DNA from: an uncultured Alphaproteobacteria bacterium
GTDB lineage: Bacteria > Pseudomonadota > Alphaproteobacteria > MPNO01 > UBA2964
Reading direction: 5' to 3'
Length of the DNA: 64,000 nt
Assembly: GCA_951812775.1 (NCBI GenBank)
Contig: OX638326.1
Coordinates: 1,252,335 to 1,316,334 of the forward strand
Shown one piece after another: positions 9,885 through 19,581 of the stretch (position 1 is its first letter; each line of letters starts with the position of its first letter). Made by a program: the position numbers and the translations under genes. The notes under the pieces were generated by a model that did no database searches, had not been told where the DNA came from, and saw only the letters and a list, made by a program, of their open reading frames with translations.

Positions 9885-10675
9885 CTGCCAGTAATAACGA
9901 CAATATACCTGTCATCAAGGCCAAGAGTTTCGCAACGATATCGGCAATTGAACACGCATTCTTCACCCGACAAGGTGGTGTCAGCACCGGGCAATATGAC
10001 TCCCTCAATTGTGGATACGGCTCGGACGATTCAACGGAGCATGTTAGTGAGAATCGACGACGCGCCAGTACAAAACTAGGCGTCAATTCTTCCTCCCTCG
10101 TTTCGGTTTATCAAGTTCATGGCACGGATGTCGTCACCATCGAGGAACCATGGGACCGGCATTCTGCGCCAAAAGCGGACGGCATGGTAACGCGACACTC
10201 TAATTTGGCGTTGGGAATCCTTACTGCAGATTGCACACCGGTCCTCTTCGCTGATCCTGAGGCAGGGATTATTGGTGCCTGCCATGCGGGGTGGCGCGGC
10301 GCGCTCAACGGCATTGTTGAGGCAACAATTTCTTCAATGGAAGCTTTGAGATCAGCACGCGGCAATATTCTGGCCGCCATCGGACCGTGCATTGCCCAAA
10401 AATCATATCAGGTTGGAATAGAGTTCCGGGATCAATTCACCGGTCAGGATCCACAATATTCGAGATATTTTATCGACGACGATGCTACTCATTTGCGTTT
10501 CGACCTTGGTGGATTTGTTGAACTTATGTTGGATCGGGCTCAAATCATGCAGTTTGAGAATGTCTGCATCGACAATTGCGCAGAAACCGAATTACTCTTT
10601 AGTTATCGGCGGACTACATTGGCCGGCAAAAGCGACTACGGAAGGGGCCTCTCGGCCATTGCACTCAAAAGCTAA
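9881..10675 (+). CDS. pgeF: Peptidoglycan editing factor PgeF (YfiH/laccase-domain family)
   Basis: A zinc-dependent amidase-like enzyme that removes mis-incorporated amino acids from UDP-MurNAc precursors; family members were also called multicopper polyphenol oxidoreductases. Metal-site blocks are intact: VYQVHG, ADCTPVLF and CHAGWRGALNG. The length, 264 residues, is normal. The ATG overlaps the preceding stop (ATGA). Confidence 0.92.
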   Translation: MTASNNDNIPVIKAKSFATISAIEHAFFTRQGGVSTGQYDSLNCGYGSDDSTEHVSENRRRASTKLGVNSSSLVSVYQVHGTDVVTIEEPWDRHSAPKADGMVTRHSNLALGILTADCTPVLFADPEAGIIGACHAGWRGALNGIVEATISSMEALRSARGNILAAIGPCIAQKSYQVGIEFRDQFTGQDPQYSRYFIDDDATHLRFDLGGFVELMLDRAQIMQFENVCIDNCAETELLFSYRRTTLAGKSDYGRGLSAIALKS

Positions 10676-10735
10676 AATTCATGCCGCATCTGATAATTTT
10701 TATATTTGTGTGTCTAATCGGCCTGGTAGCCAGCT

Positions 10736-11656
10736 GTGTCATCATCTGAACAGCGAAGATTTTTGCTCAATATCTCATGTTGGGCCTGTTTGATTTGCAG
10801 CTTGGCTGCCTGTCAGCCAGTGCCAACACCCTTTGCGCATACTCCCGGAACCGGAGAGCCAATCGTCGCCCAGCGACCCGATATCGCGGGCGTCACGGTC
10901 TTACCGGTAACTGGTCTCTCAAAACCTCAATCTGATGCACTTTCAAAGGCCATGGTTGACGCCTTCATGGCTTTAGAAATACCCGCCGCCACAACCGGCT
11001 CGAACCGGCATAGCCGTTTCGTCAGCGGCAGCGCAAGGGTCGTGGGGGAATCCTCAATCCAGTCCGATATTCGGATCGAATGGACCCTTACCGATTCGCA
11101 CGGAAAGGCGGTTGAACAAAAAACAACCCGCCATACGGTTGATGCCAAAACCTGGAAGCAACCAAGTTCTACATCTCTGTCACCCTGGGTCAAAAAAACC
11201 GCCAGAAACTTCGCCCGCCACATTTTAGGTGCGCGTATCGAGTTAGACTCCCCTAACCAAACCCAATTGCCGACACTCCATGTCTGGCCCGTTGACGGAA
11301 TCGAAGATACCAAATCTGCTATTCTGAAGAAGGCAATGGAACGTGCCCTCAAGGGTCAGAAATTCGCTGTTTTGAGGGGACTTGACGGCGCCTCTCTCAT
11401 TATCGCTGGATCCGTTTCTCTTGGTTCAGTGAGAGCAGGGAAACAACCTATAGAGATTAATTGGGCGGTTCTGGATGCGAAAGGAAAACAGGTTGGAAAG
11501 CTCGACCAAAGAAATTCTGTTGCCAAATCGATGTTGAAAGATGGCTGGTCAAATCTTTCAACGATCATTGCCGGGAACGCCGCGGGCGGCGTCAGCGAGA
11601 TCGTAAATCGCCTGCCGCAAAATAGTTTTCCACAAGACAAAAAAACCCTGCGCTAA
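10736..11656 (+). CDS. Predicted lipoprotein of unknown function
   Basis: Residues 1-26 form a lipoprotein signal ending in a lipobox (SLAAC), so the mature protein should be lipid-anchored and processed by the nearby Lgt. The rest (about 280 residues) looks like two similar halves: VLPVTGLSKPQSDALSKAM in the first and HVWPVDGIEDTKSAILKKAM in the second. This suggests an internal domain duplication. A GTG at 10736 is used, but an in-frame TTG about 30 bases on is possible; neither has a clear ribosome site. I do not recognise a named family. It sits between pgeF and prs. Confidence 0.65.
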   Translation: MSSSEQRRFLLNISCWACLICSLAACQPVPTPFAHTPGTGEPIVAQRPDIAGVTVLPVTGLSKPQSDALSKAMVDAFMALEIPAATTGSNRHSRFVSGSARVVGESSIQSDIRIEWTLTDSHGKAVEQKTTRHTVDAKTWKQPSSTSLSPWVKKTARNFARHILGARIELDSPNQTQLPTLHVWPVDGIEDTKSAILKKAMERALKGQKFAVLRGLDGASLIIAGSVSLGSVRAGKQPIEINWAVLDAKGKQVGKLDQRNSVAKSMLKDGWSNLSTIIAGNAAGGVSEIVNRLPQNSFPQDKKTLR

Positions 11657-11764
11657 CCGCTCTCGGGTCGTTTACACAATATGCCGACGCTGGTAAATTG
11701 CGCGTGCCTTTGGCATTCGCAATTTTGCTGCCTCCAGGGGGATGGTAGCTCAGGGAAAGTCGGG

Positions 11765-12709
11765 ATGAAAATCATCGCCTGCAATAGTAATCGCCCACTC
11801 GCAGAAGCGATTGCTGCCTATCTTAATCTATCACTTTGTAAAGCCAGTATTCGCCGTTTCTCGGATATGGAATGTTTCGTTGAAATCGACGAAAACGTTC
11901 GGGGAGAGGATGTATTCGTTGTCCAATCAACGTCCTATCCCGCCAATGATAACCTTATGGAGTTGCTGGTTTGCATTGACGCATTACGACGCGGGTCGGC
12001 CAGACGCATCACAGCGGTCATTCCCTATTTTGGGTATGCAAGACAAGACCGTAAGTCAGGCCCGAGAACACCGATCTCTGCCAAACTTGTGGCAAACCTG
12101 ATCACTGAAGCAGGCGTTGATCGCGTTCTGACGCTCGATCTTCATGCAGGGCAAATTCAGGGATTCTTCGATATCCCGGTGGACAACCTATTCGCCGCAC
12201 CGGTTTTTCTGCGCGATATCAAGCAATCGTTTGATTGCGATAATTTGACGTTAGTCTCACCGGATGTTGGTGGTGTTCTGAGGGCGCGGGCTATCGCAAA
12301 ACCACTGGATGCAGACCTCGCCATTATCGATAAACGCCGGGAACGCGCCGGTGTCTCTGAGGTCATGCATATTATCGGTGATGTAACGGGCACAGATTGT
12401 ATCGTTGTTGATGACATCGTCGATTCTGCTGGCACCCTTTGCAATGCCGCAGTTGCGCTGATGGATGCGGGCGCGAAGTCAGTGTCAGCCTATATTACCC
12501 ACGGCGTTTTATCTGGCGGCGCAGTGTCTCGCGTATCGTCATCACCTATTGAAACGATGGTCACAACGGACAGTATTATGGGCACCGAAGCCGTCCGTGT
12601 TTCCCAAAATGTCAGACAAATTACGATTGCACCGCTCATGGGAGAAGCAATCGCCCGGATTAGCGAAGAAAAATCCGTGTCTAGTTTGTTTGACTATTCC
12701 GCCGCATAA
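11765..12709 (+). CDS. prs: Ribose-phosphate pyrophosphokinase
   Basis: Makes PRPP from ribose 5-phosphate and ATP for purine, pyrimidine, His and Trp synthesis. I chose the ATG at 11765 ([17 protein letters not shown]), which has an AGGGA-like ribosome site and aligns with Prs N-termini; the frame is open further upstream without support. Catalytic flexible loop [36 protein letters not shown], and PRPP loop [12 protein letters not shown] are intact. At 314 residues it is typical. A terminator follows. Confidence 0.96.
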   Translation: MKIIACNSNRPLAEAIAAYLNLSLCKASIRRFSDMECFVEIDENVRGEDVFVVQSTSYPANDNLMELLVCIDALRRGSARRITAVIPYFGYARQDRKSGPRTPISAKLVANLITEAGVDRVLTLDLHAGQIQGFFDIPVDNLFAAPVFLRDIKQSFDCDNLTLVSPDVGGVLRARAIAKPLDADLAIIDKRRERAGVSEVMHIIGDVTGTDCIVVDDIVDSAGTLCNAAVALMDAGAKSVSAYITHGVLSGGAVSRVSSSPIETMVTTDSIMGTEAVRVSQNVRQITIAPLMGEAIARISEEKSVSSLFDYSAA

Positions 12710-12725
12710 GACTAAAACCCATCGC

Positions 12726-12749
12726 CCCCGTTGTTTTGGCGGGGTTTTT
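12726..12749 (+). terminator. Rho-independent terminator after prs
   Basis: Stem CCCCG/CGGGG with a 9-base loop is followed directly by TTTTT. It separates prs from rplY, though the stem is short and read-through is likely. Confidence 0.6.
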
Positions 12750-12801
12750 AGGCGTCGGCACCCCTGGAGGCAGGCGCAAACACTAATTATGGAGATACGG
12801 C

Positions 12802-13476
12802 ATGGCCGATATTCAAACCATTGCCGCGGCATCTCGCGAACGGGCTGGAAAGGGGACCGCCCGGGCTGCACGCCGCGCCGGACAAATCCCGGCTGTTATA
12901 TACGGCAATAAAGAAGAACCCCTGTTAATTACTGTCGATAGCGTCCGTCTGGAACAAGAACTTGGGAAGAGCGGATTTTTCATTCGTCTTCTAGATATCG
13001 AAATAGACGGAAAAGCGCATCGGGTCCTACCTCGTGACACGCAATATCACCCGGTTACGGATCGACCTTTACATGTCGATTTTCTGCGCTATTCAGCAGA
13101 TCGGAAATTGGCGGTTGAAATCCCTGTCCACTTCATCAATGAGGACGATTCACCTGGGCTTAAATCAGGTGGTGTTCTAAACGTCGTTCGACATGCGATT
13201 GAGGTTCTTTGCGTCGCGGATGCGATCCCTGATGCATTTGAGATCGATCTTACCGGACTGGAAGTCGGTGACTCTATCCACGCCAGCACCCTAACACTCT
13301 CAGAAGGTGTCGAGCTCACGATCACGGATCGTGACTTTACGATCGCTACGATCGCCGCACCAACAGTTATGGCTGTCGAGGAAGAGGTCGAAGACGAAGA
13401 AGGTCTCGAAGGCGAAGAAGGTGCCGAAGGTGCAGAAGCTGGAGACGGCGACGACAATGCAGAGGGTGGAGAGTAA
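12802..13476 (+). CDS. rplY: Ribosomal protein bL25 (general stress protein Ctc form)
   Basis: Binds 5S rRNA in the large subunit. The 224-residue length shows the long TL5/Ctc form: an N-terminal L25 domain (residues 1-95), then a C-terminal beta domain. The tail from about residue 190 is almost wholly Glu/Asp/Gly/Ala, as in many alphaproteobacteria. A GGAG ribosome site precedes the ATG. The next gene, pth, follows after 30 bases, a pairing conserved in the class. Confidence 0.95.
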   Translation: MADIQTIAAASRERAGKGTARAARRAGQIPAVIYGNKEEPLLITVDSVRLEQELGKSGFFIRLLDIEIDGKAHRVLPRDTQYHPVTDRPLHVDFLRYSADRKLAVEIPVHFINEDDSPGLKSGGVLNVVRHAIEVLCVADAIPDAFEIDLTGLEVGDSIHASTLTLSEGVELTITDRDFTIATIAAPTVMAVEEEVEDEEGLEGEEGAEGAEAGDGDDNAEGGE

Positions 13477-13506
13477 ATCTCTCCCCGTCCCTAAACCGGA
13501 GGCACC

Positions 13507-14142
13507 ATGTTGCTCTTGGTAGGCTTGGGAAACCCAGGTCAGGAATACGCTGGAAACCGACACAATATCGGTGCCATGGCGGTGGATGAAATAATCCGCC
13601 GCTATGGTTTCAGTGCGCCGCGAACGCGATCCCGGCCACAAGGGGTTTTTAGCGAAGGCCTTATTGATGGCACCAAAATTACCGCGCTCAAGCCATTGAC
13701 CTATATGAATGATTCCGGGAAAGCCGTGGGCGATGCCATGCGGTATTGGCGCATGGATCCCAATGATATCTTCGTTCTCCATGACGAGTTGGATCTGGCG
13801 CCAGCAAAGGTTCGTGCAAAACTTGGGGGCGGTCACGCCGGCCACAACGGATTACGGAGTATCGATTCCCATATCGGCAAAGATTATTGGCGGGTCCGCC
13901 TTGGTGTCGGCCATCCCGGCGATAAGGGACGGGTCACCGGCCATGTCCTGCGTGATTTTTCCAAAGCAGATAAGCAATGGCTATCTCCAATGCTCGACGC
14001 CGTTGCCGATGCTATTCCACTCCTGCTAAACGGCGATGGCGCGGCATTTACCAGCCGCGTTGCCCTATTGACCCAGCCACCTAAACCAAAAAAATCACCA
14101 GAAGACGCTGCGGCGTTATCTGATCGAAAGAAAGATACATAA
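13507..14142 (+). CDS. pth: Peptidyl-tRNA hydrolase
   Basis: Releases peptides from prematurely dropped peptidyl-tRNA. It has the family N-terminus ([20 protein letters not shown]) with the catalytic His, plus [11 protein letters not shown] and [14 protein letters not shown] strong GGAGG site precedes the ATG. The C-terminus has a short basic/proline extension. The stop codon overlaps the ychF start by one base, so the two are translationally coupled. Confidence 0.96.
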   Translation: MLLLVGLGNPGQEYAGNRHNIGAMAVDEIIRRYGFSAPRTRSRPQGVFSEGLIDGTKITALKPLTYMNDSGKAVGDAMRYWRMDPNDIFVLHDELDLAPAKVRAKLGGGHAGHNGLRSIDSHIGKDYWRVRLGVGHPGDKGRVTGHVLRDFSKADKQWLSPMLDAVADAIPLLLNGDGAAFTSRVALLTQPPKPKKSPEDAAALSDRKKDT

Positions 14143-15242
14143 TGGGTTTTACCTGCGGAATTGTCGGCCTGCCGAATGTAGGCAAATCAACGTTGTTTAA
14201 CGCCTTAACGGCAACAATCGCAGCACAGGCTGAGAATTACCCGTTCTGCACGATTGAACCCAATGTGGGACACATAGCGGTCCCTGACCCCCGGCTGGAT
14301 AAAATTGCGGTACTCGCCAAGTCAGCAAAAATAGTCCCCACCCAAATAGACTTTGCCGATATAGCCGGCCTCGTGCGGGGCGCCAGCACCGGAGAAGGTC
14401 TTGGCAACCAGTTCCTTGGTCATATTCGTGAAATGGATGCCATCGCGCATGTTGTCCGCTGTTTTAAAGATGAAAATATTACCCATGTCGAAGGCCGTAT
14501 CGACCCGATCAACGATATTGAAACCATCGATACAGAGTTGATGCTTGCCGATCTCGAGAGTCTCGAACGCCGCAGTGATGCCCTGGTGAAAAAATCGCGT
14601 GGTAACGACAAAGAAGCGATTGCCACGCTTGCCATCGTCGAGAAGGTCATCGAAGCGCTGAAAGAGGGCAAACCAGCCCGTTCAGTCGCCGGGCAATTTG
14701 AAGACAAAGCGTTGTTTAACGGGTTACAACTGCTAACCGCTAAACCCGTTATGTATGTATGCAATGTTGGCGAAGGCGACGCTGCAAGTGGTAACGAATT
14801 TTCGGAAGAGGTCGCCGCGCGAGCATCTGAAGAAGGTGCCGTATCTGTCGTAATTTCGGCAGCCATCGAAGCAGAAATTGCCCAACTCACGGACCTGGAA
14901 GAACGATCAGAATTTCTGGAATCGATTGGGCTGGAGGAAACTGGCCTCTCCCAGATTATTGCCGCTGGCTACCAGCTCCTGGGATTGATCACCTATCTTA
15001 CAGCTGGCCCGACAGAGTCGCGCGCCTGGACCATAACCGAGGGCACAAAAGCCCCGCAGGCCGCCGCCGTCATTCACACCGATTTTGAACGCGGCTTTAT
15101 CTGCGCAGAAACGATTGCCTATGACGATTATATAACCTGTGACGGTGAAGCCGGTGCCAAAGAAGCGGGCAAAATGCGCCAGGAAGGACGCGACTACATT
15201 GTCAAAGACGGTGACGTAATCTTGTTCCGCTTCAACGTCTAG
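14142..15242 (+). CDS. ychF: Redox-regulated ATPase YchF
   Basis: An Obg-family P-loop NTPase that prefers ATP and associates with ribosomes. G1 (GLPNVGKSTLFNALT), the switch region (DIAGLVRGASTGEGLGNQFL) and the altered G4 (YVCNVGEGD instead of NKxD) that explains ATP preference are all visible. A C-terminal TGS domain ends in VKDGDVILFRFNV. The length, 366 residues, is normal. Confidence 0.96.
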   Translation: MGFTCGIVGLPNVGKSTLFNALTATIAAQAENYPFCTIEPNVGHIAVPDPRLDKIAVLAKSAKIVPTQIDFADIAGLVRGASTGEGLGNQFLGHIREMDAIAHVVRCFKDENITHVEGRIDPINDIETIDTELMLADLESLERRSDALVKKSRGNDKEAIATLAIVEKVIEALKEGKPARSVAGQFEDKALFNGLQLLTAKPVMYVCNVGEGDAASGNEFSEEVAARASEEGAVSVVISAAIEAEIAQLTDLEERSEFLESIGLEETGLSQIIAAGYQLLGLITYLTAGPTESRAWTITEGTKAPQAAAVIHTDFERGFICAETIAYDDYITCDGEAGAKEAGKMRQEGRDYIVKDGDVILFRFNV

Positions 15243-15355
15243 CCAATGCCCGCAGTCATTGCCCTAGCATTGCAACTGCCGTCATCAAGGTTTAAAAAAG
15301 CCGGTCTATAGTTTTGCACCGTGACGCCGTCGCGGAATCTTTCAGGGAGAGGAAA

Positions 15356-16027
15356 ATGGGATCAACTATTCAACTTACGACCGCTGACGGTCATACATTA
15401 GACGCCTACAAGGCTGAACCTGAAGGCGCCGCAAAAGGCGGCGTCGTTGTCATTCAGGAGCTTTTCGGCGTAAACCAGCACATTCGCAATGTCGCTGACG
15501 AATTCGCGAAAAATGGCTACGTCGCTATTGCCCCTGCTCTGTTTGATCGCAAGGAAAAAGGTCTTGAGCTTGGCTATGGCCAGGATGACTTCGGCAAGGG
15601 TCGTGATACGCGCGGAAGCCTTGATGACGACGGCATCCAGAATGATGTTCAGGCAGCCATCAACGAAGCCTCCAGCGCCGGCAAGGTCGGCATCGTCGGC
15701 TATTGCTTTGGCGGCTATGTCAGCTGGCTCGGCGCCTGCAAATGTGATGGACTCTCCGCTGCATCAACCTTCTACGGTGGTGGCATTCATGCCAAACGCG
15801 AAGATACACCCAAAGTACCAGTGATCTTCAACTTTGGTGACAAAGACGGAGGCATTCCGCTCAATCAGGTAGCCGAGATCAAAGAAGCTCACCCAGACAT
15901 CCCCTGCTATGTCTATGACGATGCGGGGCATGGCTTCTGCTGTGATGACCGGGAAAGCTACAATCAGGGCGCCTGTGAGCGTGCACATGCCCGGACGCTG
16001 GAACTATTTGGACAGCACGTCGGCTGA
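15356..16027 (+). CDS. Dienelactone hydrolase family protein
   Basis: An alpha/beta hydrolase of the carboxymethylenebutenolidase type. The nucleophile elbow is GYCFGG with Cys as nucleophile; the Asp lies in FGDKDGG and the His in DDAGHGFCCD. I placed the start at the ATG at 15356, preceded by GGGAGAGGAAA, rather than at an unsupported TTG at 15314. At 223 residues it has the normal length. No ring-cleavage genes lie nearby, so the substrate need not be a dienelactone. A strong terminator follows. Confidence 0.88.
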   Translation: MGSTIQLTTADGHTLDAYKAEPEGAAKGGVVVIQELFGVNQHIRNVADEFAKNGYVAIAPALFDRKEKGLELGYGQDDFGKGRDTRGSLDDDGIQNDVQAAINEASSAGKVGIVGYCFGGYVSWLGACKCDGLSAASTFYGGGIHAKREDTPKVPVIFNFGDKDGGIPLNQVAEIKEAHPDIPCYVYDDAGHGFCCDDRESYNQGACERAHARTLELFGQHVG

Positions 16028-16050
16028 TCGTTCCAATCACTTTTTTAAGG

Positions 16051-16083
16051 AAAGCCCCGGGCTGCAAGGACCGGGGCTTTTTC
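16051..16083. terminator. Bidirectional rho-independent terminator
   Basis: A perfect 10-base stem (AAAGCCCCGG/CCGGGGCTTT) has a 10-base loop and is followed by T-rich sequence on the plus strand. It lies exactly between the convergent dienelactone hydrolase and the aldolase/dehydrogenase gene and probably serves both. Confidence 0.85.
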
Positions 16084-18134
16084 TTACCTCAACGACGCAG
16101 CAATATTTCCACCGTCAACGGTAACAACCGCTGCCGTTGTCTTCTCAGCCAGTGCGAGATCGAGAAAAGCCTGCGCAACATCTTCAGCCAGAACTTCGCG
16201 GCCCAAAAGGTTTCCGCCCATATAGTCAGCCTCTGAAACACCCCGCGCTTTGGATCGCTCGGCGATCATCTTGTCATCAAGTAGGCCTGAGCGAATACGA
16301 TCAGCATTCACCGCATTTGATCGAATGCGGTGAATGCTGATCGTATTCGAGCGCATATTGCTTCATCAAGAACAGAGTCGCCGCTTTGGGGAGACCATAG
16401 GGTCCAAAATCAGGCCCCGGGTTGATCGCTTGTTTGGACGTATTGAATAGCAGACACCCACCTGTGCCCTGTGCTTTCATAATTCGAACAGCCGCTTTCG
16501 CGACAGATTGATGGGCGAAGAAATTCAGTTCGAAACTCTCTCGCAACGTGTCTTCATCGACTTCACCGATTTTACCTTGCCACGCCGCGCCAGCATTCGA
16601 AACGAGTAGGTCTAGCCCGCCAAACCGCTCGCAGATCGCATCGAAGGCATTTGATACAGAATCTGAATCCGTGACATCGCAAGCGAGGCCGAGTCCACCG
16701 ACTGAACTTGCAACGTTCTGTGCAGCTTCTTTGTCCCGGTCCAGAACAACAACGACCGCCCCCGCAGCTGCAAATGCATTGGCACACGCCGCACCAATGC
16801 CCGACCCACCACCAGTGATGGCAGCAATTTGACGTTGTAGCGGCTTTTCCGAAGACTTGCCCAGTTTGGCCTGTTCGAGTGACCAGTACTCGATATCAAA
16901 AATATCTGCTTCAGGGATCACTTCGTAATTCCCCATCGATTCAACATCAGTAATCACATCAATATTGGTTTCGGCTAGATCCGCAGCAACAGATGCCGCC
17001 CCGGCGCTATTTGCCAAGGCCAAAAAGCCCCACACCCGGCACCAGAATGACCCTCGGCATCGGGTCAAGTTCTGTCTTGGGCGTTGCCTGGCTTTTATTG
17101 TTACGCGCAAAATAGGCGTGATAATCAGCTATATATTTTTCGACAGCGGTGCAAGCGTCTGCTGCAAATTCATCGAGTTTTCCTGCCACTGGAGCTGGCA
17201 CAATAAGAGGATTGGGCTTGGTACGAATGACATGGTCAGGTGTTACGGTGCCCTGCTGACTGTATCTGCCAATCCCGTCACCACCAGTAAACGCAACAAT
17301 GGCGTCATTTGTCCGGAAGTCCATGACGAGACGTTGCGTACCAGCCTCAGTGTCCAGAGCGCATAGACCGCGCAATACAGGTGCGATCTCCGTGGCACAA
17401 GCCAACTGAGCCGGTAAATCGACGCCAGAGAAATTTCTCAAGCGCCGTTTTTCAATCTCGGTCTCAGCGATCGAAACCATCTCAATCATCCGACCATAGG
17501 ATTCCTGGGCGGTTTCGCCAAAACTGAATATCCCGTGTTTGAGAAGGATCAGACCCTCAACATCAGGGTCGTTTTCAAAAACTTCCTTGGCTTTTTTAGC
17601 TAAGTCAAAGCCGGGCATAATGTACGGGACATAGCCCATACGATCGCCGAAGACCTCTTGGCAAATTTCGTCACCGCCTTCTTGGTCCGTAAGGGCAAGA
17701 ACCGCATTAGCATGTGTATGATCGACGAACTTATGGGGCAGAAAGGCATGCAACAGCGTTTCAACGGACGGATTTGGGGCCGAGGCATCAAGCAGATTTA
17801 TCCGCTGCGCATTGACCATTCCTTCATCGGACAGTGCCGAAAGCGCCGAAAGTTGACGAATAGGCTCGAGTCTGACGGCCGGAAGCCCCGGAGGCTCAAT
17901 ATCCCCAAGATCCCAGCCAGATCCTTTAACGCAAAGCACCTCGGTATCTTGCCCGAGCATATCCGGCATTACTGTTTTGACTGAGGTGTTGCCTCCCCCG
18001 TGTAGAACCAATTTAGGTTCACCCCCCAACAGGCGCGACGTATAGACCCGCAGGGAGACATCCTGATTAACCTCGTTGGTCGTAAATTGATCGATATAGT
18101 TTTGGGCGTCTGTATCTGACCAGAGATTTTCCAT
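16084..18134 (-). pseudogene. Bifunctional class II aldolase / short-chain dehydrogenase, two frameshifts
   Basis: Read across three frames, this encodes one protein of about 680 residues. It has an N-terminal class II (fuculose/rhamnulose-phosphate type) aldolase with Zn motif DHTHANAVLAL, and a C-terminal SDR with TGGGSGIG and YGLPK (YxxxK). The first break is at about 17006-17012: after LFGLGK the frame meets TAG, and removing one base gives GKSAGAASVAADLAE, as expected of the family. The second break is at 16292-16349, inside a perfect palindrome, where the usual EYGxxGIRxNAV stretch is replaced. The start at 18134 has an AGGAAG site, 8 bases after the mtnA stop. Beside mtnP and mtnA, the likely substrate is 5-methylthioribulose-1-phosphate; this is inference. 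An alternative is a rhamnulose- or sugar-phosphate aldolase. Confidence 0.8.
16292..16349. repeat. Perfect 26-base inverted repeat at a frameshift
   Basis: Arms at 16292-16317 and 16324-16349 are exact reverse complements with a 6-base spacer (TGATCG). The right arm in minus-strand sense is replaced SDR sequence, while the other arm encodes the expected NAVNADRI. One arm therefore seems to be an inverted copy of the other. Confidence 0.95.
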
Positions 18135-18294
18135 TGTTCTTCCTAATTTTTCCCGGGATACAGGCCCAGCAATCCAGCTTTTGTCGCCTCACAAATCCCG
18201 CGTTCAGTAATTAAACCGGTGACCAGACGAGCAGGCGTCACATCAAAACCGTAATTCGCTGCAGTGCTGCCGACGGGCGTTACCCAAACCTTTT

Positions 18295-19581
18295 GGGCGC
18301 CTCTAAAAACCTCGTCATTTTGGCCATGATCTGCTTCACTTCTCTCATCGGCTTGATGGAGGATGGAATGTCGGATCAGCCCGGTTTTTTCGATCTTGAT
18401 GAGCGTTACGCGGCACTGTCGGCGGCGGGTGATCCGTTGCTTCGGCTTGGTGAGTTGGTCGATTTCGAGTTGTTTCGCCGGCCCTTGATCCGGGCGCTAC
18501 GTCGCTCGGACCGGCGCCAGGGTGGCCGGCCTCCCTATGACCCCGTTCTGATGTTCAAGATCCTGGTGTTGCAGGCACTATACAATCTCTCGGATGATCA
18601 AACCGAGTTCCAGATCCGCGACCGGCTGTCTTTCATGCGGTTCCTGGGCCTGGGGCTTCACGCCCGGGTGCCGGACGCCAAGACGATCTGGCTGTTCCGT
18701 GAGTTGCTGGTGCAGGCCAAGGCGATCGAGGCGTTGTTCGATCGCTTCGACGAACACCTGCGCGGCCATGGCTACCTGGTGCTGTCGGGCCAGATCGTCG
18801 ATGCCACGATCGTCGCGGCGCCCAGGCAGCGCAACAGCGTTCCGGAGAAGGTGGCGTTGAAGGCCGGCAAGGTGCCAGAGGAGTGGAAGGACAAGCCGGC
18901 CAAGCTGGCCCAGAAAGACCGGGATGCGCGCTGGACCATGAAGCGTGGCCGAGTGAAGCGTCTGGAGGATGGGCACCCCAAGGGGCCGGAGATCATGGTG
19001 CCGGCGTTTGGCTACAAGAACCACATCTCCACGGACCGGCGGCACGGGTTGATCCGCAAGTGGCGCGTCACCGATGCCGCCGCCAATGACGGCCGCCAGC
19101 TCGCCGGTCTGATCGATCCGGAGAACACGGCGAGCCCGGTCTGGGCGGATACCGCCTATCGGTCCAAGCGTAACGAGAAGATGCTGGCGCGCCAAGGCAA
19201 GCGCTCCCAGATCCACTTCCGCAAGCCGCGCGGCAAGCCGATGCCGGCGACCCTGGCCAAGGCCAACGCGGCGCGCTCGGCGGTACGCTCCGCCGTCGAG
19301 CATGTCTTCGCCCATCAGAAAGGCTTGATGGCGCTCTCGGTTCGGACCATCGGCATCGCCCGGGCCGAGGCCAAGATCGGCATGACCAATCTGGCGTATA
19401 ACATGCGCCGTTTCCTCTGGCTCCAGGGGCGAAGTGCGCCCACATGACGCCGGAACGGCCGGTTCGACCGGCTAAACCGATCAAATCGACGCAAAACGGC
19501 TCGAAAAAACCGACACTCAGACGCGCCCACCCGGTCAAATCACGCCGCAAGCGGCCAAACCGAACGTTCTTCGAGGTGTCC
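18295..19581 (+). mobile_element. IS5-family insertion sequence, copy 1
   Basis: A 1287-base element. The ends are imperfect inverted repeats (GGGCGCCTCTAAAAACC at left, GGACACCTCGAAGAACG read inward from the right). The flanking 4-mers are TTTT and GTTT, a 4-base target duplication with one mismatch. It differs from copy 2 (35933-37218) at only three places seen: one base in an A-run near 19506 and two substitutions in the transposase gene. It lies inside mtnA. Confidence 0.92.
18368..19447 (+). CDS. IS5-family transposase (DDE type), copy 1
   Basis: A 359-residue transposase. The start is the ATG at 18368 ([18 protein letters not shown]), with GGAGG five bases upstream; the frame is open further to the IS end without support. 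The N-terminal DUF772-type domain ([20 protein letters not shown]) precedes the RNase-H-like catalytic core. The likely acidic triad is Asp in GQIVDATIV, Asp in [12 protein letters not shown] and Glu in [13 protein letters not shown]. It appears intact, so the element may be active. Compared with copy 2 it has Val for Ala in GYL(V/A)LSG and His for Arg in EDG(H/R)PKG. Confidence 0.93.
   Translation: MSDQPGFFDLDERYAALSAAGDPLLRLGELVDFELFRRPLIRALRRSDRRQGGRPPYDPVLMFKILVLQALYNLSDDQTEFQIRDRLSFMRFLGLGLHARVPDAKTIWLFRELLVQAKAIEALFDRFDEHLRGHGYLVLSGQIVDATIVAAPRQRNSVPEKVALKAGKVPEEWKDKPAKLAQKDRDARWTMKRGRVKRLEDGHPKGPEIMVPAFGYKNHISTDRRHGLIRKWRVTDAAANDGRQLAGLIDPENTASPVWADTAYRSKRNEKMLARQGKRSQIHFRKPRGKPMPATLAKANAARSAVRSAVEHVFAHQKGLMALSVRTIGIARAEAKIGMTNLAYNMRRFLWLQGRSAPT

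Noticed and set aside
10681..10749. 22-codon frame MPHLIIFIFVCLIGLVASC with a lipobox-like end before the lipoprotein gene
   Set aside because: Very short, no ribosome site, overlaps the next gene's start; could be chance. Kept only as a curiosity.
11740..11830. tRNA-like start (GGGGATGGTAGCTCAGG) upstream of prs
   Set aside because: No T-arm (GGTTCGA) or matching acceptor stem follows; the prs ribosome site and ATG lie within it.
15314..15356. Upstream TTG start for the dienelactone hydrolase
   Set aside because: The ATG at 15356 has a strong ribosome site and matches family N-termini.
18578..19315. Long 245-codon frame opposite the transposase (also at 36198-36935)
   Set aside because: Shadow of the G+C-rich transposase gene; no start site support and no recognisable domain.
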